Shown here: piece by piece, positions 1-12,115 of the stretch | Layout of the letters: every line of letters begins with the position of its first letter | Position numbering within the stretch: the first letter of the stretch is position 1 | NCBI GenBank assembly: GCA_949357655.1 | Contig: CASHTG010000007.1 | Span: forward strand, 806,001 to 870,000 | Source of the DNA: Parascedosporium putredinis | Taxonomy: Eukaryota; Ascomycota; Sordariomycetes; Microascales; Microascaceae | DNA length: 64,000 bases | Direction: 5' to 3' | Position numbers and translations under genes: made by a program | The notes under the pieces: generated by a model | Told to the model about the DNA's origin: nothing | What the model saw: only the letters and a program-made list of their open reading frames with translations | Databases searched by the model: none

Positions 1-748
1 GATAAAAAGCTGTTAAATCTAGTCCCCGTCCATCTTTCATCTACTCCTTCTCGTCGGGGGACGGTACACTCACTACTCCTGATAACCCTTGAGAGCGCGG
101 TCGTATGAGCGAAGATCTTTATCGTCGTCGTCGGTTCTTTTCCACAGGAACTGGCCCAGGCAGTCCGTCATGTTGAAGAGGTCCCGGGTGTAGCTGTCGA
201 TGAGGCGCATATACCGTATGGGGAACTTGCTCCTGTCCTCTTCGTAGGGGAGTATGGTTTCCCGCATCGAGCGCATCCATGTGCTGGGGTCACGGTGGAC
301 GAGGATGAACTTGGCATCCGGGTATGCCTTGATCAACTCCGGTGCGAAGAAGGCGGCAATGTCCATGACGGCCTTTGGGAAATGGTCAGCTACTTCTCTC
401 TTACCCTTTAGGAGCGTCGTGTAACCGATATTCACCGGATCGGCAGTAGGTTGAGTTGGCGACGACGGGGAAGGGGGACTCAACGTCATAGTTCTCAAAC
501 CACTTATCAAACTCATCGCGCCCAAACGGTTTTCCTATACCGGACAATTTCGCTAGCAGGCCCTCCCTCGCGATCCTCATGTCCTCCGGTCCGTTTTGCC
601 AGCAGGTCACCAGGTGGTAGGATCGGTAGCCCATGATCGTCAGTGCCTCGTGGAAGCTATGTGTTCCATTCCTGGGGTAGCTGAGGACGATCACTTTCAA
701 ATCACTCGGCTGGCTTGGTAGCGGGATCTCATCGATTACTCTTGACAT
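1..748 (-). CDS. Sulfotransferase-like P-loop protein, 3' part beyond the window
   Basis: Reads as the fungal sulfotransferase-family P-loop proteins often mislabelled as epimerases; substrate unknown. Exon 1 is 748-485, from ATG, with the nucleotide-binding motif SYPRNGTHS near residue 20. Exon 2 is 372-74 and carries AYPDAKFILVHRDPSTW, the second nucleotide-binding segment of the family. The intron 484-373 (donor GTTGAG, branch CTGAC, acceptor AAAG) joins ENYD to AVMDIAAFF, the usual family order; without it the frame breaks. A GTGAGT donor at 73-68 sits exactly where the frame would stop, so the gene very likely continues past base 1 with its C-terminal third. Seen: about 188 residues; family members usually have 220-290. 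Cytosolic by lack of a signal peptide. Confidence 0.75.
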
Positions 749-1841
749 CTTGATTGATGATGGGTGTCATTGAACGATACACTTAATCGATCCACCCTAA
801 TGAGAATAAAGCAACTGCTTCCTTGGACGAGCTCTCGGATACTTTATAAGCGAAGCTCCTTCTGTTCCGATAGACCGAGCGCAACCAAAAAGATTTATGA
901 ATGGGAAGCATGAATATCTATCCTAAACGTTATCGTCACGCCAGCTGATGCCCTTCCGCCAGGAAAATCTCCCTGTTTTGCGCCTACCTCGACACCCTGT
1001 AATCACAGTTTGATCTGTGAAGCAAGGGAGCTCGAGGCGTAGGACAAGAAGATGGTGGGGAGCGTACAGAGTTTGGGATGAGATTGTGATGGCGGGCATG
1101 TCACCTGCTTGGCGCGCCTACTTGAAGGGTGTCAGAACGGAAAGGAGGCGCATTCTAAGTTTGGGTGGCTTCATAACGGCCATCTTGGGAGGAACCCGCC
1201 AACTTTCTTCCATTGATCTTCACCGAATGCCCTCGCCTTGTTCGCTGCGAGATGGTGGAGCTTCTCCGCACGATGGTATTCAAGTAGTGCAAGATTGGGT
1301 AAAGCACGAGGATAAAGGGTGAAAATCACGAAGATGGGAGGAAGAGGAGCCGCTAGAAAGTCAAATAGGACGTGGGAAGCAACGTTAAATGTGATTTTCT
1401 TTTCCGTTTCCTAATAAGAGGAGAAAAAACCATATTAGTACATTTTGTTCTCCCACCAGAGGGTGAACTTTTGTCTTGCGCTTTCCTCCCCGCCGTCGCG
1501 GCATCGCCCAGGCCGTGAGGGCGGAACCCTTGCCACATCTCTGCTGTCGGATCCACAGTCGGGGGCTTTGGTGGCTCCCTCATGCAGCCATTGACCGTAT
1601 GGCCAAGACGGCTCCATCACCAGCCAGACACGGATCTCATGTCCTGTTCCCTGGATTGACTTATTCGGCTCGTGGGTGATGCGAAAAGATAAAAAAATTG
1701 TTGCCAGCGCCCTGCCGCTCTCAACTTAAAACTCCTCCCATCCCCCACCCGCAGCAAGATTTTGCTGGCCTTCTTTTTTCTAGAAAACCCCTCCTTTTAG
1801 CTTCCCCACTTGGGCATGATTGGTCGTAAGATGAGTCGCGT
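749..1841. other. Intergenic, no gene seen
   Basis: Between the sulfotransferase-like start and the SmE stop. Only short frames without family resemblance occur on either strand. It holds the upstream region of the former gene and the 3' flank of the latter. Confidence 0.5.
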
Positions 1842-2642
1842 TCACGAAGACAGGTTCTGGATTAGGGATACGTTGTCGCCCTTGAGAAGGATTTGGCCTA
1901 GACACCGACAGGAAAGGGAACAGGGTTAGCAATTATACTAGGCGGCGGGTGTGGGCAAGCAAGCATACCAAGGGGTCTCCGGCTCTCCTTTTCGTTGGTC
2001 TTTGTTACCTGCTTGACTTCAACGGCGTCGTCGATAACGAGGTTCATGAACTCGTCAAATCCCTAGAGGGCACGGGGGTATGTTAACGGAGAGCTGTCGC
2101 GCAACGCAGGACTTGGAAGACGCTTACCCGGATCTTGCCCTCAATCCTGATGGAGAGCTGCTCGTAGAGCCAGACGCTCACTGTCGCGTTCTAGAACCGG
2201 TTAGCTTGAGAAGTTCTGAACTATTGTTCAGGCAATGCAAGGGCTCGAGGGGTTCGTCGCAATTCTCCCTCAGGATGGTATCGCAACAGGTAAAAGGACG
2301 ACTCAATGGAGGCTACGGTAGCTCCACAAGTATCTCATCCAATCGCCTCTGGTAAATCCAGGTCTCCTTCCGTCATCTCGAGCCCGTCGTAGCCTGTTTC
2401 CTCGAGGAATGCTTTGCGCTGAGAGGGGAGCGTTCGGGATTAACTCACTGTCTGAAGCAGTTTGAAGATCATGTTGCTATCGCCCAAAAATCACCAAAAG
2501 ATTAGCGCATAAGTCTTAGTTGGACTGCAGGGGCATGCCCAGCCGTAGTAGTGAGAAGTTGGCGTTGTCGTGGAGGGGAAGGAAAAGCTCACATGGGAGG
2601 GAGGAGAACGCGGCGACCGCCGCCGCCACCACGACCCGTCAT
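1842..2642 (-). CDS. Small nuclear ribonucleoprotein E (SmE)
   Basis: Core Sm protein of the spliceosomal snRNPs; it sits in the heptameric Sm ring on U1, U2, U4 and U5 snRNA in the nucleus. Five exons: 2642-2593, 2476-2449, 2190-2128, 2062-1969, 1897-1842, all with GT donors (GTGAGC, GTGAGT, GTAAGC, GTATGC) and TAG acceptors, giving 96 residues with no frame break. An N-terminal MTGRGGGGG tract is followed by PPINMIFKLLQ, then Sm motif 1 with VWLYEQ, IRIEGKIRGFDEFMNLV, and Sm motif 2 with GQILLKGDNVSLIQ. Length and order match SmE. No single exon is long enough to be noticed as an ordinary reading frame. Intact, single-copy type housekeeping gene. Confidence 0.95.
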
Positions 2643-4861
2643 TGTGTTTGCGGAGGGGGTGTTGAGGTAGTAGAGTTGGATCGGAAACGTCGCGAGAGCT
2701 TTACAACACTCGAGGGCGCGGGATCGCAAGGGATTTCGAGACGGTCGTGTGGGGGTAGTCTGCGTTTCGCGGTGAAGCTGAGGTGGGGGATAGAATGCTG
2801 GCTGGGCTGGAATTGTGTGTGGAGCTGCTTGCTCGTGGCCATGGGCGATTTTGACGGAGGATGGAGAAAGGTTTTGCCGAGGGATGACTCAGCAACCGGT
2901 GCAGCCAGAACTTGTTTCCTAAACCTACGTTGTAATCCAAGTCGTCAAGCATAGCATAAAGGAGGCGGCGGTGGAAGGAAAAGAAACACAAAGAAGCTCA
3001 CTATAAGTTGAACCGATTTAAGAAGAAAAAAGGCCAGATTAATGCCGAGTTCTTGCGTTGAAACGGCAGCTATCTATTTTCAATTGCTCAGCACTGCAGC
3101 GCAATCGTCAATTGATGAATGCCAACATCTCCGTTCACTCAGGAGCCGAGAGTAATTCAATGGCTGGACGCTTGACAATGGCTTGCAAGTGGTGTCAACA
3201 CAGGGTTCCTGGAGATCCTTGGAAAAATCTTCCACAAGAGTGTAGATCCTTGCCCGCCCTTACCCTTCTAGTTACGGGATATCGAGAATAGCAACATGAG
3301 CAAAAAGAATGACGTTGATCGGCTGGCTACGAACGGAAACAAGCAACGGCGAGCTGAAGGATCGATCTAGTGCTGGCAACGCTTCCGGGTCCCCGGCACT
3401 GTGTCGCGGCCCCCGAATCCTCCCGTCTTTTGTACCACCATCCTAAAGCACGTTGACAGACGAAAGCCTCCGCGTGACGGACAGATTGCGCGCGCCGATC
3501 ATCTCGGCGCCGTCGGGCAGAAATGTGATGAGTCGGAAACAAAGGGTATCGCAAGCTTCATGCCTGAGAGGGCCGCCTCGTATGATATTTCTTAACCGAA
3601 AGGCGCCATCAAACAAGGAGGAGCCCGGGATTACAAGCCTCATGTGCGCCTCTTAGCACATTCTCCGGGCGGTCGAAGACAAGAGGAAAGAGGTCGAACG
3701 ATAAAAAATGGAAGGAAGTAGATCCCTGACGTTTTCCAATACCTTGACGTTCATTTGAGAAGCTGGCCCCGGGTCTAAAAGCGCCACCATGGACTCCCTT
3801 GTTGTATCAGGTTAAGTCCGGTCTACGCCCCCTGGTAATGGAGTCGAGCCCGCGCAATGCGCGGATAATGATTCGTGGGTAGTCCTCCCCAAGAACGGTT
3901 TGCAGACAATCCCTGATAATCTGACGAGGCAGCTGCGCCTTGCAGAGACGGACAAAATGCCTCGAAGGGGTGGTTCGCGAGCTAATGCTACTTGTTGAAA
4001 GCCGAGGAGACGAGGAAACCGCAACGAGGAAGCCATGTCGTTGTTGCCTACTTGGCAAGCTCTAGACTAGACTGGAAACGCCAACCACAGGCTTCTACCT
4101 AGATGGGTAGGCGATGAGGGTACTGGATCCTCGCCTTGGCATGTCACCGGAGCTCTTGCCTCTTCGTCACGAGCTCACAGTTCGTGGGAGAGCCATAATG
4201 AGTTTGAAAGACATTGAAACGATCTCTAAGTTCCTAGGCTAATCGTGTATTGTTGAGGAGAAGACAATAGTATAATCTTAAGATTAATGAAGAAGAAGAA
4301 AAATAGGAAGAAGAAGCAAATCTAGGAAAGTAAACTAAACGCCTCTGTCTCTATCAAGTTATTCCACTCTCTTTTCCTTTTACTGTTTTACACCTCAAGT
4401 TTCAATCGCCATGTCTAAACAGTAATATCAAAGAACCGCAAAAACTCCCAAAACAAACTGATAGGGGTATATAACAGGACAAGCTTTCTGATGGTGTTTC
4501 TAGGCTTTACAGGGCCAGTGTCGCCATGGAAGTGCCACGTCACGAAAAAGGGCAGACGATGTCGAAAATTAAAAGGGAATACAAAAGAAGGGACAGCAAC
4601 AAGACGACCGTTCTTGAAAGAGGGTGGGAAGAGGTAAGAAAGAATGTGAGAGGGGAAGATAGATCAATGCAAAGGGACGCCTTGTCTTTCCCAAAGCACT
4701 CGCTCGCTTGCATGCGATTTGGTATCACTTGTAATCAAAAGACTCATATACCACTGGTGGTCGAAGTTTCTGCTCGGCGTGGCGAGTATTAGCCGCATGT
4801 GACGGCCTTTTCCATGTCTGGAGCGGATTCACCACAGCGATCGGTGCCGCTGCTCACGCCC
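2643..4861. other. Intergenic, no gene supported
   Basis: About 2.2 kb between the SmE start and the transporter stop. Bases 4240-4470 are A/T-rich with AAG-type simple sequence. Frames up to 144 codons exist (for example opposite the SmE upstream region) but none shows a motif or splice-supported extension. Confidence 0.5.
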
Positions 4862-6902
4862 TCAACCACGTCGGTTCTCTCCAGCCCGCCGGCGGGCAGC
4901 CTCACGCTTGAAATGTCGAGGGGCTATCTTGGATTCGAAGAAGTGATCCATCTATAGGGAGCCCGCGTTAGAGAGATGAATTTTTCACGTCATGACGAGA
5001 CAAGCCTAGTCAAATGGATGGAAAAGGGAGTGGCGCGTGAAACTTACATCTTCGTAGGTGAGCCCCATGGTCTCGGGGATGAAGAACCAGAAGAGAATGC
5101 ACAGGGGAACCCCATTCCGGCAAATATGAAGCCGATTTTGGCGCCAAGGTTCCCGGCGTCGGGGTTGATCAGGTACGGAGAGATGAAGCCGATGAGCCAG
5201 CCAACGATGCACTGGGTAAGACCGAGGAAGGAGATGGTGGTGGCGCGGAGAGGCGGGGAGGATATTTCGGATCCTAGGGCGAAGCCGACGGCGCCGACGG
5301 AGAATTGGTAAAAGACGGCCCAGAGGAAGATGCAGACGAGAATCACCCAGATGGCGGCCTTGTGATGGATGGCGCCCATAGTACCCATTATCTACGGGAA
5401 TGATTAGCATCCGGTAATGGGAGCTAAGGAAAAGCAAAGAAGGGGTGTTTGGTTATGGGCACTTACTAGCTCGATGATTGTCAAGGCGACCATGCCAGTT
5501 AGCAAGAGCGGCCTACGGCCTGCCGTCTCAATCAAGGGGAAGCGCATGCGTTGCTGACTAGCATGCAGCAGTATAGGGCGACCGAGACCTTGAAAAAGTC
5601 TTCGATCCCAAGCAACGAGAGGAAGTAGGTGATGTACCCGAGGACGAAAGCGGCGCCGATGAGTTGTTGCGCGATAATAGGAAGGATGGCGATCAAGGTT
5701 CGTTTCTATAGAGGTATCGAAAGTTAGCACTCGCGTTTTACGAAGACTCTTTTGATCCCGAAAGAGCCGACAGAGCCGAGCACGACACGCAGAGAAATGG
5801 ATGGGGAACGCACCAGATTGATACCCCTGAATATCTGCAAAAACAGCGGTCCATGCGCCCTCGCAGCGACAGCCAACTCCTCGGACGCGCGAATCACCTC
5901 GGCGAGGCGCGCCATCTCAGCGGACAGGAGAGCCCGGTCCTTTCGGCCGTGGACGCGCTCGAGGCAGGAAAGGGCCTTGGCCTCGCGGCCATGTTGAAGG
6001 TGCCAGTACGGGGACTCGGGGAAAAAGGATAGCCCAGGATGATGGCGGCGACGAAGACGAACTGGAGGACGACGAGGGTCTGGTAGGACCACTTGCCGTC
6101 GATTTGCTCGGCGGCGTAGGCGACGAGGGAGAGGATGAACTGGCCGAGCACGATGGAGCCGTTGGTGAGGCAGAGGTAGAAGCCGCGCAGCTCGGGGCGG
6201 GCGTTTTCGCCGATCCAGACGGGGAGATGAGGAAGACCATGCCGAAACCGATGGCTGTCGTGCAAAAGAAAAAGGGAAAAACGGGCTCGTGTTAGCTTGG
6301 TTTACACTTTTTGCTACCTGGAAGGGAATATGGAAAAGAGGGATTGACGAACCATTCACCATTCGGCCGGCTAAAAAGGCTTTCCAGTCATTGCTGCCGA
6401 CTTGCACGCCGATGCCCGCGCAGGTGAACACGGCGCCTATTAACGTCGTCCACTTGCGACCGATGCGATCCATAAGCTGGCCGGAGATGAGGATGCCGAT
6501 AGCATCTCCCACGGTGGAGACTCCGGACCAAGCGGACTGGATCTTGGCGGGGATAAGGTACCCCGATGGTTGAGAGGGCCAGGGGATGCCCATGGCCTGT
6601 TGAAAGGCAGGGTAGGCGGTTGCGGTGCCGGCGATGCCAAAGTCGAAGCCTACACGGGTCAAACGTAGGTTAGCAACGGGTGTTCCTGGTTTTTCTTTTT
6701 CTTTTGTCATATGCTCGCCCCGGGAGCAAGTGCGCAGTGAGTTTCCCCACATGCACACACATATCCACCCACACATACCTAACATCATGGAGCCGATGGA
6801 CGTGTAAAGGGCCCAGAAGAAGAAGCGCTTCTGCGTACGCAGGATGGTCCACCTCTTTTCGTGGTGGACCCCGCCCCAGTCCAGGCCGTGATCGCCCGCC
6901 AT
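4862..6902 (-). CDS. MFS sugar transporter (sugar porter family)
   Basis: Plasma-membrane 12-helix sugar:proton symporter of the major facilitator superfamily; the sugar cannot be told. Exons: 6902-6779, 6649-6353, 6254-5814, 5705-5467, 5391-5048, 4951-4862. Landmarks: GFDFGIAGT in helix 1, the loop motif MDRIGRKW, PVWIGENARPELRGFY, the sugar-porter signature PESPYW, IETAGRRPLL after helix 8, and PETMGLTYEDMDHFFESK at the C-terminus, which only appears after the last intron (donor GTAAGT at 5047). Start chosen at MAGDHGL, just before the first helix. Three frame breaks at 6221-6224 (G run), 6018-6026 and 5536-5539 (G run) are each repaired by one added base and restore family sequence on both sides. 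Either assembly errors or a pseudogene. Confidence 0.85.
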
Positions 6903-9186
6903 CGCGACCCGGCCGGTGCAGAGTGGAGGGTGGGCCAGAAAAGAAGGCAAAAAGAGAGTGTTAGTATGTCGAGGGGTTGCCAGCTATGGGCGAGACGGCG
7001 GAAGCACGGCGAGGTTACGTCGGGAGAGAGGGAGATTCGTGCCTTCTCCCCACAAATTAAAGAGGTGGAGAAGAGGGGATAAAGAAGAGGATATAGATGC
7101 GTGTTTTGGTCCAGGAGGCTATCAAAGGGGAGGGGCAGCAGCATTGCCGTAATGGGTTTGTGATGTGTCGTTGATTATGTAGGTTAGTGAGAGGGCCTTG
7201 TCCACGGTAGATGCGATTTGCAAGGGGGCGTCGTAAGTAGCAAGAGAGCAAAGCTCAATACTAGGGAGAGATGATGTGGAGGGATACAACCGGGAAGCTC
7301 TTCGAGGTACGGCACCGAGCCAGGACAAAACAGGCAACGAGGGATTTCTCAACAGAGCTTAGGGGGCTGCTCGCTCAAGGCCTCTGCTCGCTCGGGGTGC
7401 GCCTAGGGCGACTTTGGTTTGGGACGAAGCGGGGAGGGGGCGTGAAAGGAGGAAAACGACGCGAAGCTTAAAATGCAAGTGAACAATAATACCACGAAGG
7501 AAGAAGTGGGGGAAGGGAAGGGGCAGACGGATGCATTTATTCACGCCGTGTGGTGTATCGGCTGGATCCAAGGCTTGGGAATAGGTTGCCGGCAGTGCGC
7601 ATGCGGCCGCCCAAAAGAAAAATTAAACAAGGCGGACGGAAAGCAAGCAAAGCTTGGGAGCATAAGGAGACTGACTGACTCGTCTTCCTCCCACCCCTTG
7701 CTGCGCACGAGCTGAACATTACTTGTCCTTGTTTTAGCCTTGTATTCTTGTATTCTTCCCAAGCCCTATCGTAGAGGTATTATGACGGCGGCGAGCTGCG
7801 CAAGGCAGAGAAGGGAGAGCTGGGGAGGTAATAGGACGTGACTTTGGGCTGGGCATGCAAGCCCTGGATGTGTGACGCCAGAGCTAACGGAGACGGCGAG
7901 GTGGAACGTTTTTGGGAGCGAAAAATTTCCTCCTCCTTCGACGACCCTTGGCGTTATGGCCATGGAGAGGGTATAATAGGCCGGGTTTTGACGGGGAGAG
8001 GGAAAAGGTTACCAAGGGGAGACCCTTGACAGCTTGATCTTCAAGTATAGCCAGGCTATGTCTTATTTTTAAAGATAGGGGATGGAAGGGGGGCCCAGGA
8101 GAGACAAGACCAATGGAGATGGGAGTGAGTCAAGGGGGATTAGAAGGGATGGATTTAATGAGGCGCTAAAGGATATGCCCGTTTAGCCTTTTGAGTGACC
8201 CAGGGATGTAGTAATGGAGGACTGGGCTACTTTTAGGTCGGGGTGGGTTCCGGGACGCGCGGACGAGAATCCGGGTGGTCCGCGCTTGACCTTGACGGGC
8301 CAATTCACCTGCCAAAAATGACACGCTCATTGTTTGTTTGTCAAGAGGAGACGGGGGGGTCGATACATTTGATAACATTCCTTGGTTGCGCGCTGCCCCC
8401 TTGTTTCTTTTTCAGTCTCTTGTCTCTCTTCCATCTCTCTCCAATCATGAGTCTTTCGTTACGTTTATTTACTGGCGTAATCTGCTGGTACAAGTACGGT
8501 ACGGCTGGCCAAGGCACGGGGCGGAGGGTGTGGAGGAGGAGCGGCCGAGCCGGGGAAGCGATGGGAACACACCCACGTATCACAGCACGCCGGAGTTAGG
8601 ATATAATGAGATGAGCCATAATTGCTAAGTTGCAAGGGGGAGAGGGGAGAGGATCTTTTAGAGTCTTGACTCTTCAATGTTCTGCTTTGGGGAGCGAAGG
8701 ATGATCTCGCTTGATAGCTCCGCCATGGCCATTTCTAATCTATTTATTGGGTTTGCTTTTTCTCTGCACTTTAGAACCCTTTTGACCACTCATTCTTTGT
8801 TTTTCTTCGTCTTGTATGGTTTCTAGTCTAGCCTCTATTGAAGCCAGGGCTTGTTGTGGGCTCTTGAGAACTTGAAAGGATGCAGTTGACGAGAGAAGAG
8901 TCTGAACGAGAATGGGCCAATAGGCACGCAGGGCAAGGGGATGAGATCAAGGCTGCATATGGCTACGTTTGGCAGGCTTGAGGGCTTTATGCCTGTTTCG
9001 GTTTCGGCAATAATAGGGGACCATTCAAAGGCAGATCGGACTTTTCGGGTTCCCGACAACCTGGTAAACATTTGGAGTGGGACTCGAGGGACAAAGAAGG
9101 ACCAAGGGCGAAAAAGAGGGGCAAGCAGAAAACAGCGAAGCGAGAGGTGAAAGCAGAGAGTAATACCTCGGTACCTGTAAAGACCC

Positions 9187-9204
9187 AAAAAAAAAAAAAA
9201 AAAA
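9187..9204. repeat. Poly-A tract
   Basis: About 18 consecutive A residues in non-coding DNA. Length may be unreliable given the homopolymer problems elsewhere in the window. Confidence 0.8.
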
Positions 9205-9778
9205 ACCCTTTGGCTGCAATAGAAAGCTCTAGTCCTGAACATACGAGAGATGAAAAAAATAAAGAAGTGAAGGAAAAAGGTTTGCACTAGGTGATTAGTG
9301 ACGGGTGCCCGATTCGAGATCCAAAGGCGAATGAGTGCACTGCTCTAGTTCTCTCTCTGACAAATACAAAAGGTATTATTAGTACTTGGGTCGGGGTGGA
9401 TGTTGAGGCGATCGAAGTTTGGGTGGGATACGAAGTGCGGCTGTGAGATGGCCATTGTCTAAAAGGGGAAGAAGAGCCGAACGCCAAGTCGGCGAGGGCG
9501 CGGTGTTTGCCAACCGCCCCTCCCCCAGGAAATAATTGCCTTCATAGCCGAACCGGGAGGAGAGGGGATTCTCATCATCAGCTTCCGGGGGTAAGGGCAA
9601 GGGGACGCCTTGACGTGGACAGTAGCTTCGTCGGAAAAAGGAGGCCCGAACAAAAGGCGAGCGCCAAGAGAGGGAAGAAGGCGACAAGAAAAAGAGAAAA
9701 CAAAGAAGAATAAAAAACCGTTGATGCGGGTAGATCATCATGGCTTCATGGCGAGGGTTGGAATGGCTTGAATTTGAA

Positions 9779-10100
9779 TGGATCCATTGGGCCATGTCTG
9801 TTCCAATGTTGAATTTGATCCATCAATTCAATCTATTGATCCCAGGCGGATGGACAAGAATGGCACTAGTGGGCCTAGCGGGCTGAACGGGGAGGGCAGG
9901 GAATACCACATACCACATCCAGCACGGCAGCGATGGATTGAAGATCAGTAGGATCAATTTGATCTGGATGCCCCATCCACAAACGGATCAATATGCTACG
10001 CCAAACCGGACCGTGCCAGTGTGGCCGGCCTTGCCACGCCAAGCGCGAGCGGGTGGAAGAGAGCGGGGAAACTGATCGTACCAGCATCCAATTGATCCAT
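9779..10100. repeat. Cluster of ATTGATCC/GGATCAAT-type words
   Basis: The words TGATCC or GGATCA recur at about 9816, 9838, 9951, 9985 and 10093, next to the palindrome ATGGATCCAT at 9779-9788 and a further TTGATCTGG at 9959. They occur in both orientations. Could be a decayed repeat or a regulatory cluster; no copy is long enough to define a unit. Confidence 0.4.
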
Positions 10101-12115
10101 TATGTTTGACGTTGTATTCTTCGGAAACGGGCTGAAGCAGCCCTAACACTATGGCCTGTAGAGTTACAGCTCGAGTGGTGCGCTCTGCGAGTTATTGAAA
10201 CGCCATCACGCGTTTGGGCTGAGTGGTGGGAGCGAGGATGCTCCGCGGAGGATGGCCTCGGAGACCTCAAGCTGGTGGGCTGCTGGGGGCGCACTTGGCG
10301 CACTCGCGGCGACGTTATCGCTTCAATGTTCAATGTTCCCAAGTGTCCAGTGTCCCACATCAATGATGTGCTGGAGTGTCGAACCGGAGCGATCGGGGTC
10401 CGGGATCCTCTCAATCCCGTTGTCTGTACTGTTGTGTCTATCCTGAGCCAATCCACGACGACTCGATCAACAGGTCCCTACTTTGATTTTTCTCTGCGTT
10501 GTTTACTTTTCTCTTTTCGTTTCTTTTTCTTTTCTGTCGCACACGTCCTGCGGCCCCCTTCAAGAAATGAGAATCTACATGTACACTCTCCCTCTTTCTC
10601 TCTCCTTCTTTCCCACTCTTAGACTCCCTTTCTCTAATAGTCCTGTCATCAAATCTTTCTCCGCTTTAGGCCAAGCCTGCCCGCTAATAGTTGGCCCGAC
10701 CTGGTCCGTACACTTCCCACGTTACCCAAACGGTCGCACCGCGCCAGTCTTGGCTCGATGTCACTCGCGGCGTTTAGAGCGGTCCTTCCTTCGTGGCTCG
10801 GGACCCAGAAAGCCCCAAGTCAAGTGCTCCTTCCAACGGATCCTCGAGAGCCAAATGCACTCTTTTGCTCTTTCCTCTTGGCAAGGAGCCGCGCTAGCGT
10901 CCCCACCTCGCAAGTCAAAAGGAAAGCAAGCTGTGCTGTGTCGGACAGAATGCTGCGAAAAGGAACATTGAATGAGCCTAGTCAAGAGCAAGTGCATGTA
11001 CATACATATGCAGCAATGATGTAAGCGGAGCCATGCGCCGCGTGTTCGTGTGTCCGATGCCACTCTCAACTGAGAATCAAAGGTAATAAGCGAAAAAGGA
11101 ACATTGAAAAATTTAAACATTTCCCGACGGAAAGCATGGGACAGTACGCACTCGCCGACAAGCTTAAATGCCCACATTGGCCATTCTCCCACGCAATACA
11201 GTTGCCAAAATCCGCATGCAAGTAAAGAAACGGTCAAAAAAATAGTGCCAGGTCCACACGTAATATTTCTCTTGGCTTTTTTTTCTTCTCGTCTTTCTCC
11301 ATCGCCTGCTACGAGGCACCCTCGGTTTTGCGCCTATCGGAACCCTGTCCCCACATTTGAACAGAGACACAGAGGTTGTGGAGAATACCTGCGAATACTT
11401 TCGCACTTGCCGGGGTGTTTTTTGGGTCGCCTCCTTGCGAACCTGAACCCTGCCCTGCCCTGCCTTGTGCCTGTCTGTACTCCTCCATTGTCCCTTCTCA
11501 AAGGTCCCTCGCCTCGCCTCGTTGCTCTCCTCTCCACCTTCCCATCTATGCATAACTTCCTTCTCTTTTGCCCTCACCCTCACCCTCGCCATCCCCGCCT
11601 CCGATCCTCTTGCCAATCCTTTTGTGCGGCTCTCCTTCCCAACCCAACCCAACCCAGCCACGCTTTGTCGCCCGACCTGCTGTTTCTTTCGCCCTAAAAA
11701 AGAATGAGCCCGCCTTGTGCCCTGTTCATGATCGCCGGCTAGGTAAAATTGTGTGGCTCGCATACAACCCTGATGTTTATATGAGGAAAAGGGGGTGTAC
11801 CGACCTTGCGAACTCGGCCAGCCGACGCCCCATTCAAAATAAGGGAAACCCCCTCCCGATCCCCAATCCTTCCATCTCCCCCGCAGAATTTTGGTGAACG
11901 GTCATTACGGCACGGCGGTCATCTCTTGCAGTCCTGCTTCGCAGCCAAACCGGGTAAACAAAGATAGAAACCGGGAAAACCAAACTCCCAACCGAGTAGG
12001 AGCGAGCCAAGAAATCACACAGGAACCAACGGATTGGCGCAGTAATAACCTTACCCATCCTTCGCCGCCCAGGCAAGGCTTCGGCTTTCCCCCTTCGCCT
12101 TCCCTCCTCCGCTTC

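Larger units (their letters stand above)
6903..12115. other. Long intergenic region with pyrimidine-rich and simple-sequence tracts
   Basis: 5.2 kb without a recognisable gene between two genes transcribed away from it (transporter leftward, regulator rightward), so it carries both upstream regions. It contains poly-A at 9187-9204, CT-rich tracts near 8400 and 11270-11700, and a cluster of GATCC-containing words at 9779-10100. Frames of up to about 200 codons at 11.1-11.8 kb are Ser/Pro/Leu low-complexity readings of the CT-rich DNA on both strands and are not accepted as genes. Confidence 0.5.

Noticed and set aside
11104..11763. Two overlapping frames of nearly 200 codons on opposite strands
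   Set aside because: Low-complexity readings of CT-rich DNA; neither has a motif or signal peptide.
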